Of a DNA stretch of 64,000 nucleotides, positions 10,192 through 17,907 are shown piece after piece (within the stretch, counting starts at the first letter, position 1; each line of letters begins with the position of its first letter). A program made the position numbers and the translations under genes. This DNA is from Streptomyces humi (GTDB taxonomy: Bacteria > Actinomycetota > Actinomycetes > Streptomycetales > Streptomycetaceae), in NCBI RefSeq assembly GCF_001005085.2, contig NZ_LBMU02000011.1, forward strand, positions 1 to 64,000, given 5' to 3'. Under the pieces are notes generated by a model. It was not told the DNA's origin. It did no database searches and saw only the letters and a program-made list of their open reading frames with translations.

Positions 10192-10464
10192 TCAGGCCTC
10201 GGGCCGCCCCGCCGCGCGTTCCACCTCCGCCTCGATCTCGGCGCGTGACCGGCCCTCGTCGCGGGCGTACTCGCTGACCGCGGTCTGCTCGTCGCGGGCC
10301 AGGTCGCGCCAGGCGCGCAGGGCGGTCTCGTAGGTCTCCGACTGGGCACCGCCGGGCCCCTGCCGGGCCGGCGGCCCGTAGGCGTCCCGCAGTTCCAGGA
10401 CCTTGTCGTGGGCCGTGTCGGCCGCGCGGTGCTTCGCCACCAGTTCTTCGAAGGTGTGTGCCAC
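10192..10464 (-). CDS. Small charged alpha-helical protein, unknown function
   Basis: 90 residues rich in Ala, Arg and Glu, predicted almost entirely helical. It contains HTFEELVAKHRAADTAHDKVLELRDAYG and a second helix TYETALRAWRDLARDEQTAVSEYA. There is no signal or membrane segment. Codon use fits the neighbours and it occupies the gap between rmlA and the SpoIIE phosphatase without overlap, so it is probably a real gene. No family was recognised. Confidence 0.7.
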   Translation of the reverse strand: MAHTFEELVAKHRAADTAHDKVLELRDAYGPPARQGPGGAQSETYETALRAWRDLARDEQTAVSEYARDEGRSRAEIEAEVERAAGRPEA

Positions 10465-10527
10465 GACAAGACACTAAGAAGGCCGGGCCCGCGCCGCCTC
10501 CCGAGACGTCCGCACAGGCGGCGGTGA

Positions 10528-13083
10528 TCAGCCGTCGGGGCCGTCGGGACCGTCGAGAACCAAGTCCGCCCACACCTGCTTGCCGCCGCTGACCGGTACC
10601 GTCCCCCAGGCGGCCGACACGGCCTCCACGAGGAGGATGCCGCGCCCGCCGGTCGCCTCCCAGCCGATGTTGGTGGGCTTCACCGGGCTGCGCGGCGAGG
10701 CGTCGGCGACGGCGATGCGCAGCCGGTGGTCGAGCAGGGTCAGGTCGAGCCGGACCGGGCCGTCGGTGTGGATGAGGGCGTTCGTGACGAGTTCGGAGAC
10801 GACCAGCAAAGCCGCGTCCATCGCGTCGTCGGTGACCCCCCAGATGCGCAGGCTGCGCTTGCTGAAGCGGCGGGCGTGCCGGGCGGCCTCCGGGACCCGC
10901 CACACCGTCCAGCTCTCCCGCAGCGGGCGCACGGCCATGCCGTCGTAGCGCAACAGCAGCAGGGCGACGTCGTCGGCGCGGGGGGCGTTGCCGAGCAGGG
11001 CGTCGGCGGCCAGACCGAGGTGGGCGGGGTCGGCGCCGGCGAGATCGCGGGCGAAGCGCGCCATGCCGTCGTCGATGTCGGCGTCGGGGGTCTCGACCAG
11101 GCCGTCGGTGGTGAGCGCGAGCACGGTGCCGGGGCCCAGGCTGAGCTGGGTCATGGGGAAGTCGGCCTGGGTGAGGACGCCTAGCGGCAGGCCGCCCTCG
11201 GTCTCGGTGATCTCTGTTGCGCCGTCCGGGTGACGCAGCACGGGCGGCAGGTGTCCGGCGCGCACGCACCAGGCGGTGCCGTCCTCCATGTCGACGTCGA
11301 CGTAGCAGCAGGTGGCGAAGAGGTCGCTCTCCATGTCCATCAGCAGCCGGTTGGCGTGCGAGACGACCACGTCGGGGGTGTGGCCCTCGACCGCGTAGGC
11401 CCGCAGCGCGGTACGGAGCTGGCCCATCAGCGTGGCGGCGGCCGCGCTGTGGCCCTGGACGTCGCCGATGACGAGGGCCACGTGGTTGTCGGGCAGCGGG
11501 ATCACGTCGTACCAGTCGCCGCCCACCTCGAGGCCCGCGGTGGTGGGCAGGTAGCGGGCGACGGCGACCGCGCCGGGCAGGGTGGGCAGCCGGCGGGGCA
11601 GCAGGGTGCGCTGGAGCATGCCGACCAGTTCGTGCTCGGCGTCGAAGGCGTGGGCGCGCATCAGGGCCTCGCCGGCCAGGCCCGCGGAGGCGGTGAGCAG
11701 GGCGCGTTCGTCGGGACCGAAGTCGTGCGGGCTGTCCCAGCCGATCAGGCAGGCGCCGGCCATCCGGCCGCCGGCCGGCAGCGGCAGGATGGCGAGACCG
11801 CCGGGGCCGACCTCGGCGAGGGCGGGTTCCAGGGTGGTCGGGACGGGCCAGATCCGGGCCCGTCCCTCGCGCAGGGCCGCGGCCAGGGTGGGCATGGAGC
11901 GGACCGGCGCGTCGGGCCATTCGGTGCGCCACTCGCTGCGCCACAGCTCGGGCCAGGACTCGGCGTCGGGCGGGTCGAGAACGGTGACGACCAGGCGTTC
12001 GTTCTCCAGCTCGGCCAGCGCGATCCGGTCCGCCTTGAGCGGTCCGCGCAGGGCGGTGACGACGGCCTGGCTGACGTCCTTGACGGTGCCGGCGGTGGCC
12101 AGGGCGGCGGCGAGCCGCTGCACCCGGGCCACGTCGGTGACGTCGGAGCGCAGGGTGGAGGCGTCGGCGACGGTCCCGGCCAGCCGGGCCGGGCGGCCCT
12201 CCCCGCCGGGCACCAGCCGGCCGCGCAACCGGAGCCACCTGGGCGACCCCGAGGGCTGGAGGACGCGGAACTCCAGTTCGCGGTCGCCGATGGACATGTG
12301 GTCGGCCTCGACGACCGACATCAGGGCCGGCACGTCCTCGGGCACGGTGCGGGCCAGCAGCGTCTCGACCTTGCCGTCGAAGTCGTCGCGCGCCATCCGG
12401 AAGAGGTCCAGGATGCCGTCGCCGACCTCGATGCGGCCGGTGTCCATGGCGAGGCTGAACGCGTCGGCGGCCAGTTCGCCGCTGTCGGCGGCGGTGGGGA
12501 GCGGGGCGGGCAGGTCGATCGCGCCGGCGACCAGGTCCAGGCAGGCGCGGTCCTCGGGGCCGAAACCGTCGTCCCGTTCGCTGACGGCCACCAGGAGTCC
12601 GGCGCCGCCTGGCACCGGCAGGGCGGCCAGGGAGAACTCCTGGGACGGGGTCCGGCGGGCCTCGGGGCAGTCGGCCAGTTCCTCGGGGCCGAGCCACAGG
12701 GGGCGCCCGCTGCGGTACACCTCGGCGGGCGGGGACTGCCCGACGGCCGGGTAGGCGTCGCGCAGTCCGTACAGGGTGCGGGGCAGTCCCGCCGACTCCG
12801 CGAGGCGGAGCACGGTGCCGTCGTCGCCGAGCGTGTACACCCCGGCGAACGCCGCGCCGGAGAACACCAGGGCCTGTTCGAGCACGCGACGGAGCCGCTC
12901 GGGTGCGCCGCGATCGCCGATGAGCGTTTCGAGGGCGATTTCGGCGCGATCCGTTCTCGTTCCGCGTACCGCAGCGCCCTCACTGACCACGCCGCCATTA
13001 CAGCGCTTATGAGGCGTCTGCGCAGCCCCTGTGACCGTTCCGTGGAGATCAGGGCGCCGGCGCGGTCGAAACCACCCGAACAT
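10528..13083 (-). CDS. SpoIIE-type PP2C phosphatase with GAF, PAS and anti-sigma ATPase domains
   Basis: Up to 851 residues. Approximate order: GAF (50-200), PAS-like (210-300), second GAF (315-470), SpoIIE/PP2C phosphatase (490-690; metal-binding EVGGDWYDVI and VIGDVQGHS), and C-terminal RsbW/SpoIIAB-like ATPase (715-845; N-box ELVTNALIHT, GGRGILLVEA). Such proteins set the balance of anti-anti-sigma phosphorylation in response to signals sensed by GAF/PAS. The start is uncertain: ATG 13083 has no clear ribosome site, and GTG at about 12990 (VVSEGAAV) is an alternative. It is divergent from the lanthipeptide operon and shares a ~100-bp control region with it. Confidence 0.88.
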   Translation of the reverse strand: MFGWFRPRRRPDLHGTVTGAAQTPHKRCNGGVVSEGAAVRGTRTDRAEIALETLIGDRGAPERLRRVLEQALVFSGAAFAGVYTLGDDGTVLRLAESAGLPRTLYGLRDAYPAVGQSPPAEVYRSGRPLWLGPEELADCPEARRTPSQEFSLAALPVPGGAGLLVAVSERDDGFGPEDRACLDLVAGAIDLPAPLPTAADSGELAADAFSLAMDTGRIEVGDGILDLFRMARDDFDGKVETLLARTVPEDVPALMSVVEADHMSIGDRELEFRVLQPSGSPRWLRLRGRLVPGGEGRPARLAGTVADASTLRSDVTDVARVQRLAAALATAGTVKDVSQAVVTALRGPLKADRIALAELENERLVVTVLDPPDAESWPELWRSEWRTEWPDAPVRSMPTLAAALREGRARIWPVPTTLEPALAEVGPGGLAILPLPAGGRMAGACLIGWDSPHDFGPDERALLTASAGLAGEALMRAHAFDAEHELVGMLQRTLLPRRLPTLPGAVAVARYLPTTAGLEVGGDWYDVIPLPDNHVALVIGDVQGHSAAAATLMGQLRTALRAYAVEGHTPDVVVSHANRLLMDMESDLFATCCYVDVDMEDGTAWCVRAGHLPPVLRHPDGATEITETEGGLPLGVLTQADFPMTQLSLGPGTVLALTTDGLVETPDADIDDGMARFARDLAGADPAHLGLAADALLGNAPRADDVALLLLRYDGMAVRPLRESWTVWRVPEAARHARRFSKRSLRIWGVTDDAMDAALLVVSELVTNALIHTDGPVRLDLTLLDHRLRIAVADASPRSPVKPTNIGWEATGGRGILLVEAVSAAWGTVPVSGGKQVWADLVLDGPDGPDG

Positions 13084-13090
13084 GTCTTGA

Positions 13091-13133
13091 CCCGTGCGTT
13101 CCGCACGGGGACCTCATGACAGACGTGACTGTC
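13091..13133. promoter_or_regulatory. Inverted repeats in the divergent SpoIIE/amfT control region
   Basis: A perfect 8-bp hairpin (13091-13098 CCCGTGCG with 13102-13109) and a GACAG-N6-CTGTC repeat (13118-13122 with 13129-13133) lie between the divergent starts. TCATGAC also recurs at 13114 and 13159. These are candidate operators, for example for the LuxR-type regulator of the cluster. No binding site is proven. Confidence 0.4.
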
Positions 13134-13186
13134 CGCGACCGTACCGCGCCTGAAAGTGTCATGACCGGGCCACGGAAGGGATGCGG

Positions 13187-15766
13187 ATGGACAGGCGCTA
13201 CGAGGTGTACGCGCTCACCGACGGGCACTTCTACGACACACCCGACCGGCTCGGGAGCACCGGGCCGCAGGCGGAGCCGCTGTTCGCGACGGCGCGTCGC
13301 GCGGTGCCGGAGGGCTGGCGCGCGGCGCGGTCCGGGGACTGGCTGACCATGACCCCGCTCGGCGCGGACGGCGAGGCGCTGCCGTCGCCGGCCCAGGGCT
13401 GGAAGATCCACTCCTCGGCCACCCGGGCGAACGCGGACCGGATTGCGGAGATCGTGTGGGACTACTGCGTACCGCGCCGCATCCCGTTCAAGTTCGTGCC
13501 GGGACCGCATCTGCTGCACCTGCGCAACGCCAAGTACGCGGGCCGTGACACCAGCGGCAAGTTCGTCACGGTCTACCCGGACGGCGAGGAACGGCTCCAT
13601 GACGTACTGCGCGAGCTGGGCGCCCTCCTGAAGGGCTTCGAGGGACCGTACATCCTCACCGACCTGCGCTGGGACGACGGGCCGCTGTACGTGCGCTACG
13701 GCGCGTTCGCGCGCTCGTACGTGGTGGACGAGCGGGGTTCGCTGGTGACGGCGGTCCGGGACGGCGCGGGGAAGCCGGTGCCGGACCGGCGGGAGCCCTC
13801 GTTCCAGGTCCCGGAGTGGGTGACGCTGCCGGAGTTCCTGCGGCCGCAGCTGGCGGCGCGGGACGCCACCACGGTGGGCGACCTGCCGTACCGGATCGAG
13901 AAGGCGCTGCACTTCTCCAATGGCGGCGGGGTGTACGCCGGGACCGACACCCGGGACGGACGGCGGGTGGTGCTCAAGGAGGCCCGGCCGCACGCGGGGC
14001 TCGCGGCGGACGGCGCGGACGCCGTCGCCCGGCTGGCCCGCGAGAAGGACGCGCTGGAGGCCGTGGCCGGCACCGGGGTGGTGCCCGAGGTGCGGGACTG
14101 GTTCACGCTGGGCGAGCACCGGTTCCTGGTGATGGACCTGCTGGCGGGCCGCCCGCTCAACGCGTACTTCGCCGAACGGCATCCGCTGCTCGTCCCGGAC
14201 CCGGACCCGCGGGCCGTGCGCGACTACACGGAGTGGGCGCTGCGCATCCACCGGAAGGTGGCGGAGGCGGTCGCGGCGGTGCACGAGCGCGGGATCGTCT
14301 TCAACGACCTGCACGTCTTCAACATCATGGTCGCGCCCGACGACGAGTCGGTGTTCCTCATCGACTTCGAGGCGGCCGCCCCCGTCGAGGAGAACGGCCG
14401 TCAGGTCGTCGCCCACCCCGGCTTCTTCGCACCGCAGGACCGCAGGGGCGTCGAGGTGGACCGCTACGCGCTGGCCTGTCTGCGGCTGGCCCTCTTCCTT
14501 CCGGTGACCACGCTCTTCGTCGTCGACCGGGGCAAGGCGGCGCATCTCGCGGACGTGATAGCCGGTCAGTTCCCCGACGTGCCGCGCGCGTTCCTGGACG
14601 AGGCGGTCACGGAGATCACCCGGGGCGCCCCGGCCGCGCGTCCCGTCGTACCGGCCGAGTGGCCGCACAGCCGGGACTCCATGGTCAAGGCGATCCTGGC
14701 CGCCGCCACGCCGGAGCGCGACGACCGGCTCTTCCCCGGCGACATCGCCCAGTTCGGCGACGGCGGCGGGCTCGGCCTCGCACACGGCGCGGCCGGGGTG
14801 CTGTACGTCCTGGAGCAGGCCGGCGCCGAACGCTACGACGAGGGCGAGCGCTGGCTGCTCGACCACACGGCACCGCCGCCGCCCGGCACCCCGCTCGGCC
14901 TGTACGACGGTCTCGCCGGCGTCGCCCACGTCCTCGCCGGACTCGGCCACCGGCAGCGTGCCCTCGACCTCACCGAGGGCATCCTCCGGGAGAACTGGCG
15001 CAAGCTCTCCTCCGACCTGCACGGCGGCCTGGCCGGTCTCGGCCTGGTCCTCGACTCCCTCGCCGACTCGACCGGCGAGCAGGAGCTGCGCGAACGGGCG
15101 GCGGAGGCCGCCGACATCGTCGTACGACGGCTCGCCGAACCTCTCCCTGACACGCCACGGCGGCGCGCCGGGCTGCTGCGGGGCGCGACCGGACCCGCCC
15201 TGTTCCTGCTGCGGCGGTACGAACGCACCGGCGAGCCCCGGCTGCTGGCGGCGGCCGGCGAGGCGCTGCGCCGGGACCTGGACCGCTGTGTGGTGCAGAA
15301 GGGCGGCGGCCTGGACGTCGACGAGGGCTGGCGCACCCTGCCGTACCTCGGCGACGGCAGCGTGGGGATCGGCATGGTCCTCGACGACTGGCTCGCCCAC
15401 GGCACCGACGAGGACGGCGCCTTCACCGCCGCCCGCGCCGCCGTCCTGATCGCCGCCACCTCCCGCTTCTACGCCCAGCCGGGCCTGTTCCAAGGGCGGG
15501 CCGGGATGGTCCTGCACCTCGCCCGCACCGGTGCCGACCCGGCGCGGCTCGCCGCCCAGGTCGACGGGCTCGGCTGGTTCGCGATGGCCTACCAGGGCCA
15601 ACTCGCCTTCCCCGGACACCAGATGATGCGGCTCTCCATGGACCTCGGCACCGGAACCGCCGGGTGCCTGCTGGCGCTGACGGCCGCCCTCGACGGCGGC
15701 CGCGCCGCCCACCTGCCGTTCCTCCCGCCGCCACCGGCGGCCCTCACACGCGGCTCCGCGCACTGA
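13187..15766 (+). CDS. amfT: Class III lanthionine synthetase (LanKC), AmfT/RamC type
   Basis: 859 residues. RRYEVYALTDGHFYDTPDR at the N terminus is the family opening. Order: lyase-like domain (1-200), Ser/Thr-kinase-like domain (about 210-480; FNDLHVFNIMV holds the catalytic Asp and Asn, FLIDFEA the metal Asp), LanC-like cyclase (about 500-859; GLAHGAAGVLY). No CHG zinc motif is seen in the cyclase, which separates class III from class IV. It phosphorylates Ser in the precursor, eliminates phosphate and cyclises Cys onto dehydroalanine. GGAAGGG at 13174-13180 fits ATG 13187 better than ATG 13181. It is first in an operon with amfS, amfB and amfA. Confidence 0.92.
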   Translation: MDRRYEVYALTDGHFYDTPDRLGSTGPQAEPLFATARRAVPEGWRAARSGDWLTMTPLGADGEALPSPAQGWKIHSSATRANADRIAEIVWDYCVPRRIPFKFVPGPHLLHLRNAKYAGRDTSGKFVTVYPDGEERLHDVLRELGALLKGFEGPYILTDLRWDDGPLYVRYGAFARSYVVDERGSLVTAVRDGAGKPVPDRREPSFQVPEWVTLPEFLRPQLAARDATTVGDLPYRIEKALHFSNGGGVYAGTDTRDGRRVVLKEARPHAGLAADGADAVARLAREKDALEAVAGTGVVPEVRDWFTLGEHRFLVMDLLAGRPLNAYFAERHPLLVPDPDPRAVRDYTEWALRIHRKVAEAVAAVHERGIVFNDLHVFNIMVAPDDESVFLIDFEAAAPVEENGRQVVAHPGFFAPQDRRGVEVDRYALACLRLALFLPVTTLFVVDRGKAAHLADVIAGQFPDVPRAFLDEAVTEITRGAPAARPVVPAEWPHSRDSMVKAILAAATPERDDRLFPGDIAQFGDGGGLGLAHGAAGVLYVLEQAGAERYDEGERWLLDHTAPPPPGTPLGLYDGLAGVAHVLAGLGHRQRALDLTEGILRENWRKLSSDLHGGLAGLGLVLDSLADSTGEQELRERAAEAADIVVRRLAEPLPDTPRRRAGLLRGATGPALFLLRRYERTGEPRLLAAAGEALRRDLDRCVVQKGGGLDVDEGWRTLPYLGDGSVGIGMVLDDWLAHGTDEDGAFTAARAAVLIAATSRFYAQPGLFQGRAGMVLHLARTGADPARLAAQVDGLGWFAMAYQGQLAFPGHQMMRLSMDLGTGTAGCLLALTAALDGGRAAHLPFLPPPPAALTRGSAH

Positions 15767-15834
15767 CGGAGTCGTGACACAACCCCGTCCCCAACAACAC
15801 CGGGGGGCCGCTCGGTCCCCGGAAAGGACACACC

Positions 15835-15951
15835 ATGGCACTTCTCGACCTTCAGACGATGGAGTCCGAAGAGCGTCACGACGGCGGCGGCGCGAGCACG
15901 GTGAGCCTCCTGTCGTGCGTCTCGGCGGCGAGCGTCCTGCTCTGTCTCTGA
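15835..15951 (+). CDS. amfS: Class III lanthipeptide precursor, AmfS/RamS (SapB) type
   Basis: 38 residues from ATG 15835 after GGAAAGGA. Leader: MALLDLQTMESEERHDGGGA, with the conserved LLDLQ recognition motif. The core has two perfect SxxSxxxC units: Ser21-Ser24-Cys28 and Ser30-Ser33-Cys37, each able to form one lanthionine or labionin ring. In AmfS and SapB two residues separate the rings; here only Val29 does. Ser27 is an extra possible dehydration site, and one Leu follows the last Cys. The predicted product is a very hydrophobic surfactant-like peptide of the kind that helps aerial hyphae leave the aqueous surface. It lies between the synthetase and transporter genes. Confidence 0.93.
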   Translation: MALLDLQTMESEERHDGGGASTVSLLSCVSAASVLLCL

Positions 15952-15977
15952 CCGGCACGGCGAACCGGGCTCCGGGT

Positions 15978-16001
15978 GGCCCCCTCCGCAGCGAGGGGGC
16001 C
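15978..16001 (+). terminator. Hairpin between amfS and amfB (attenuator-like)
   Basis: A 9-bp stem (GGCCCCCTC at 15978-15986 with GAGGGGGCC at 15993-16001) with a 6-nt loop, 26 bases after the amfS stop. It probably lets most transcripts end after the precursor gene while some reach the transporters, giving excess peptide mRNA. Confidence 0.6.
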
Positions 16002-16047
16002 GGCCGGGGCCTTCGCCGCTCACCGCGCCGACACGAGGGCTGCCGCC

Positions 16048-17907
16048 ATGACCCGACCTCCGCACCGAGATCCGCTGCGCACCGCCCTGCGCCACACCGG
16101 GGCGCGCTGCGCGGCCCTGTGCGCCGTGAGTACGACGGCCACGGCGGCGGGGCTGCTGCTGCCCGCCGTACTGGGCCGCGCCCTGGACCTGCTGCTGGCC
16201 GGCGCCCCGGCGGCCGGCTGGGTCGGGCGGGCCGCCGCCCTGGCGCTGCTGCTCGCCCTGCTGGACGGCGCCGCGAGCGTGCTCGCGGGAACCGTCGACG
16301 CGCGGGCCACGGCCCGGCTGCGGAAGCTGCTCACCGGACAGGTGCTGGCGCTCGGACCGCGGGCGGTGGCCCGGTTCGGATCCGGGGACCTGGTGGCCCG
16401 GCTGGTCGGGAACGCGGCGCAGGCCGGTACGGGGCCCGCCGCCCTCGCCGCGCTCCTCGCCGCGCTGGCGGGCCCGGTCGGGGGCGTGGTCGCGCTCGGG
16501 CTGCTCGACCCCTGGCTGGCCGTGGTGTTCCTGGCCGGGGCACCCGTACTCGCCCTGCTGCTGCGCGCGTTCACCCGGGACACCTCGGCGTGCGTGACGG
16601 AGTACCAGCAGGTGCAGGGCCGGATCGCGGCCGCGCTGGCGGAGGCGGTCGACGGTCACCGGACGATCGCCGCGGCCGGCCTCCAGGAAAGGGAGACGGC
16701 CCGGGTGCTGCGTCCGCTGCCCGAACTCGCCCGCGCCGGGCACCGCATGTGGCGGGTGCAGGGCCGGGCCGCCGCACAGGCGGTCACCGTGGGCCCGCTG
16801 CTCCAGCTGGCCGTCGTGGCGGTGGCCGGCCTGCTGCTCGCCCGGCACCGGATCTCGGTCGGCGAGGTGCTCGCCGCGTCCCGCTACGCCGTCCTCGCGA
16901 CCGGCGTCGGCGTGCTGGTCGGACAGCTCGCCGCGGTCACCCGGGCCCGGGCCTCCGCGGTACGCCTCGGCGAGGTGACCGCGTGTCCGGCGCCCGCCCA
17001 CGGCGCCCGTCGCCTCCCGCCGGGCCCCGGGCGCCTGGAGCTGCGCGGGGTGACGGCCCGCCGGGGTGGCCGCACCGTGCTGGACGGCGTCGACCTGACC
17101 GTTCCCGGTGGCTCCGTGCTCGCGGTGGTCGGCCGCTCCGGCACCGGCAAGTCCCTGCTGGCCGCGCTCGCCGGCCGGCTCACCGACCCGGACGCCGGGG
17201 AGGTCCTCCTCGACGGCGTGCCGCTGGCCGCCCTCACCCACGACGACCTGCGCCGGGCCGTCACCTACGCGTTCGCCCGCCCGGCCCTGCTCGGTACGAC
17301 CGTGGAGGACACCATCGCCTTCGGACTCACCGTCCCCTCCCCCGCCGGGATCCGCGCGGCCGCCCGCAAGGCCCAGGCCGACGCGTACATCCGCCGGCTG
17401 CCCGACGGCTACCCGACCCGGCTCGCCGACGCCCCGCGCTCCGGCGGTGAGTCCCAGCGTCTCGGCCTCGCCCGCGCCTTCGCGCACCCCGGGCGGCTCT
17501 TCGTCCTCGACGACGCCCTCTCCAGCCTCGACACCGTCACCGAACTCCGCGTCACCCGGGCCCTGCTGGCCCCCGGTCCGACCCGCCTGATCGTCGCCCG
17601 CCGCACGACGACCGCGGCCCGCGCGGACACGGTGGCCTGGCTGGACGGAGGACGGCTGCGGGCGGTGGGGACACACGCGGAGCTGTGGCGCGATCCGGAG
17701 TACCGAGCGGTGTTCGCGGACGCGGGCGACCCGGCCGCGGCGGACGCGGCACCGCCGCGGGCCACGGACGCGACCGGTGCCCCGACAGGTCCGGAGCGGG
17801 CGGCCGACGCGCCACGCGCGGCGGAGCGGGCGGCCGACGTGCCACGCGCGTCGAAGCGAGCGGCCGACGCGCCACGCGCGGCGGCGGCGGACAGGGGGAC
17901 GGAGTGA
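16048..17907 (+). CDS. amfB: ABC half-transporter, lanthipeptide export
   Basis: 619 residues from ATG 16048 (CGAGGG 8 bases upstream); an in-frame GTG at 15976 lies on the edge of the hairpin and is less likely. The N-terminal ~300 residues hold six hydrophobic helices; the C-terminal ATPase has Walker A VVGRSGTGKSLL, the signature RSGGESQRL and Walker B LFVLDDALSSLD. The last ~45 residues are an Ala/Arg/Asp-rich tail made by three 30-bp repeats. The stop overlaps the next gene as GTGA. It probably pairs with that protein as a heterodimeric exporter of the modified AmfS peptide. Confidence 0.9.
   Translation: MTRPPHRDPLRTALRHTGARCAALCAVSTTATAAGLLLPAVLGRALDLLLAGAPAAGWVGRAAALALLLALLDGAASVLAGTVDARATARLRKLLTGQVLALGPRAVARFGSGDLVARLVGNAAQAGTGPAALAALLAALAGPVGGVVALGLLDPWLAVVFLAGAPVLALLLRAFTRDTSACVTEYQQVQGRIAAALAEAVDGHRTIAAAGLQERETARVLRPLPELARAGHRMWRVQGRAAAQAVTVGPLLQLAVVAVAGLLLARHRISVGEVLAASRYAVLATGVGVLVGQLAAVTRARASAVRLGEVTACPAPAHGARRLPPGPGRLELRGVTARRGGRTVLDGVDLTVPGGSVLAVVGRSGTGKSLLAALAGRLTDPDAGEVLLDGVPLAALTHDDLRRAVTYAFARPALLGTTVEDTIAFGLTVPSPAGIRAAARKAQADAYIRRLPDGYPTRLADAPRSGGESQRLGLARAFAHPGRLFVLDDALSSLDTVTELRVTRALLAPGPTRLIVARRTTTAARADTVAWLDGGRLRAVGTHAELWRDPEYRAVFADAGDPAAADAAPPRATDATGAPTGPERAADAPRAAERAADVPRASKRAADAPRAAAADRGTE
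17791..17880 (+). repeat. Three 30-bp tandem repeats at the 3' end of amfB
   Basis: Units 17791-17820, 17821-17850 and 17851-17880 share CGGCCGACGCGCCACGCGCG with few changes. They encode the decapeptide repeat xxRAADAPRA. The repeats are in frame and lie outside the ATPase core, so copy number may vary between strains without harm. Confidence 0.88.

Noticed and set aside
15976..16047. Upstream GTG start for the first amf transporter
   Set aside because: It lies at the edge of the amfS downstream hairpin, has no ribosome site, and adds an Ala/Arg stretch not expected in the family; ATG 16048 has CGAGGG at correct spacing.
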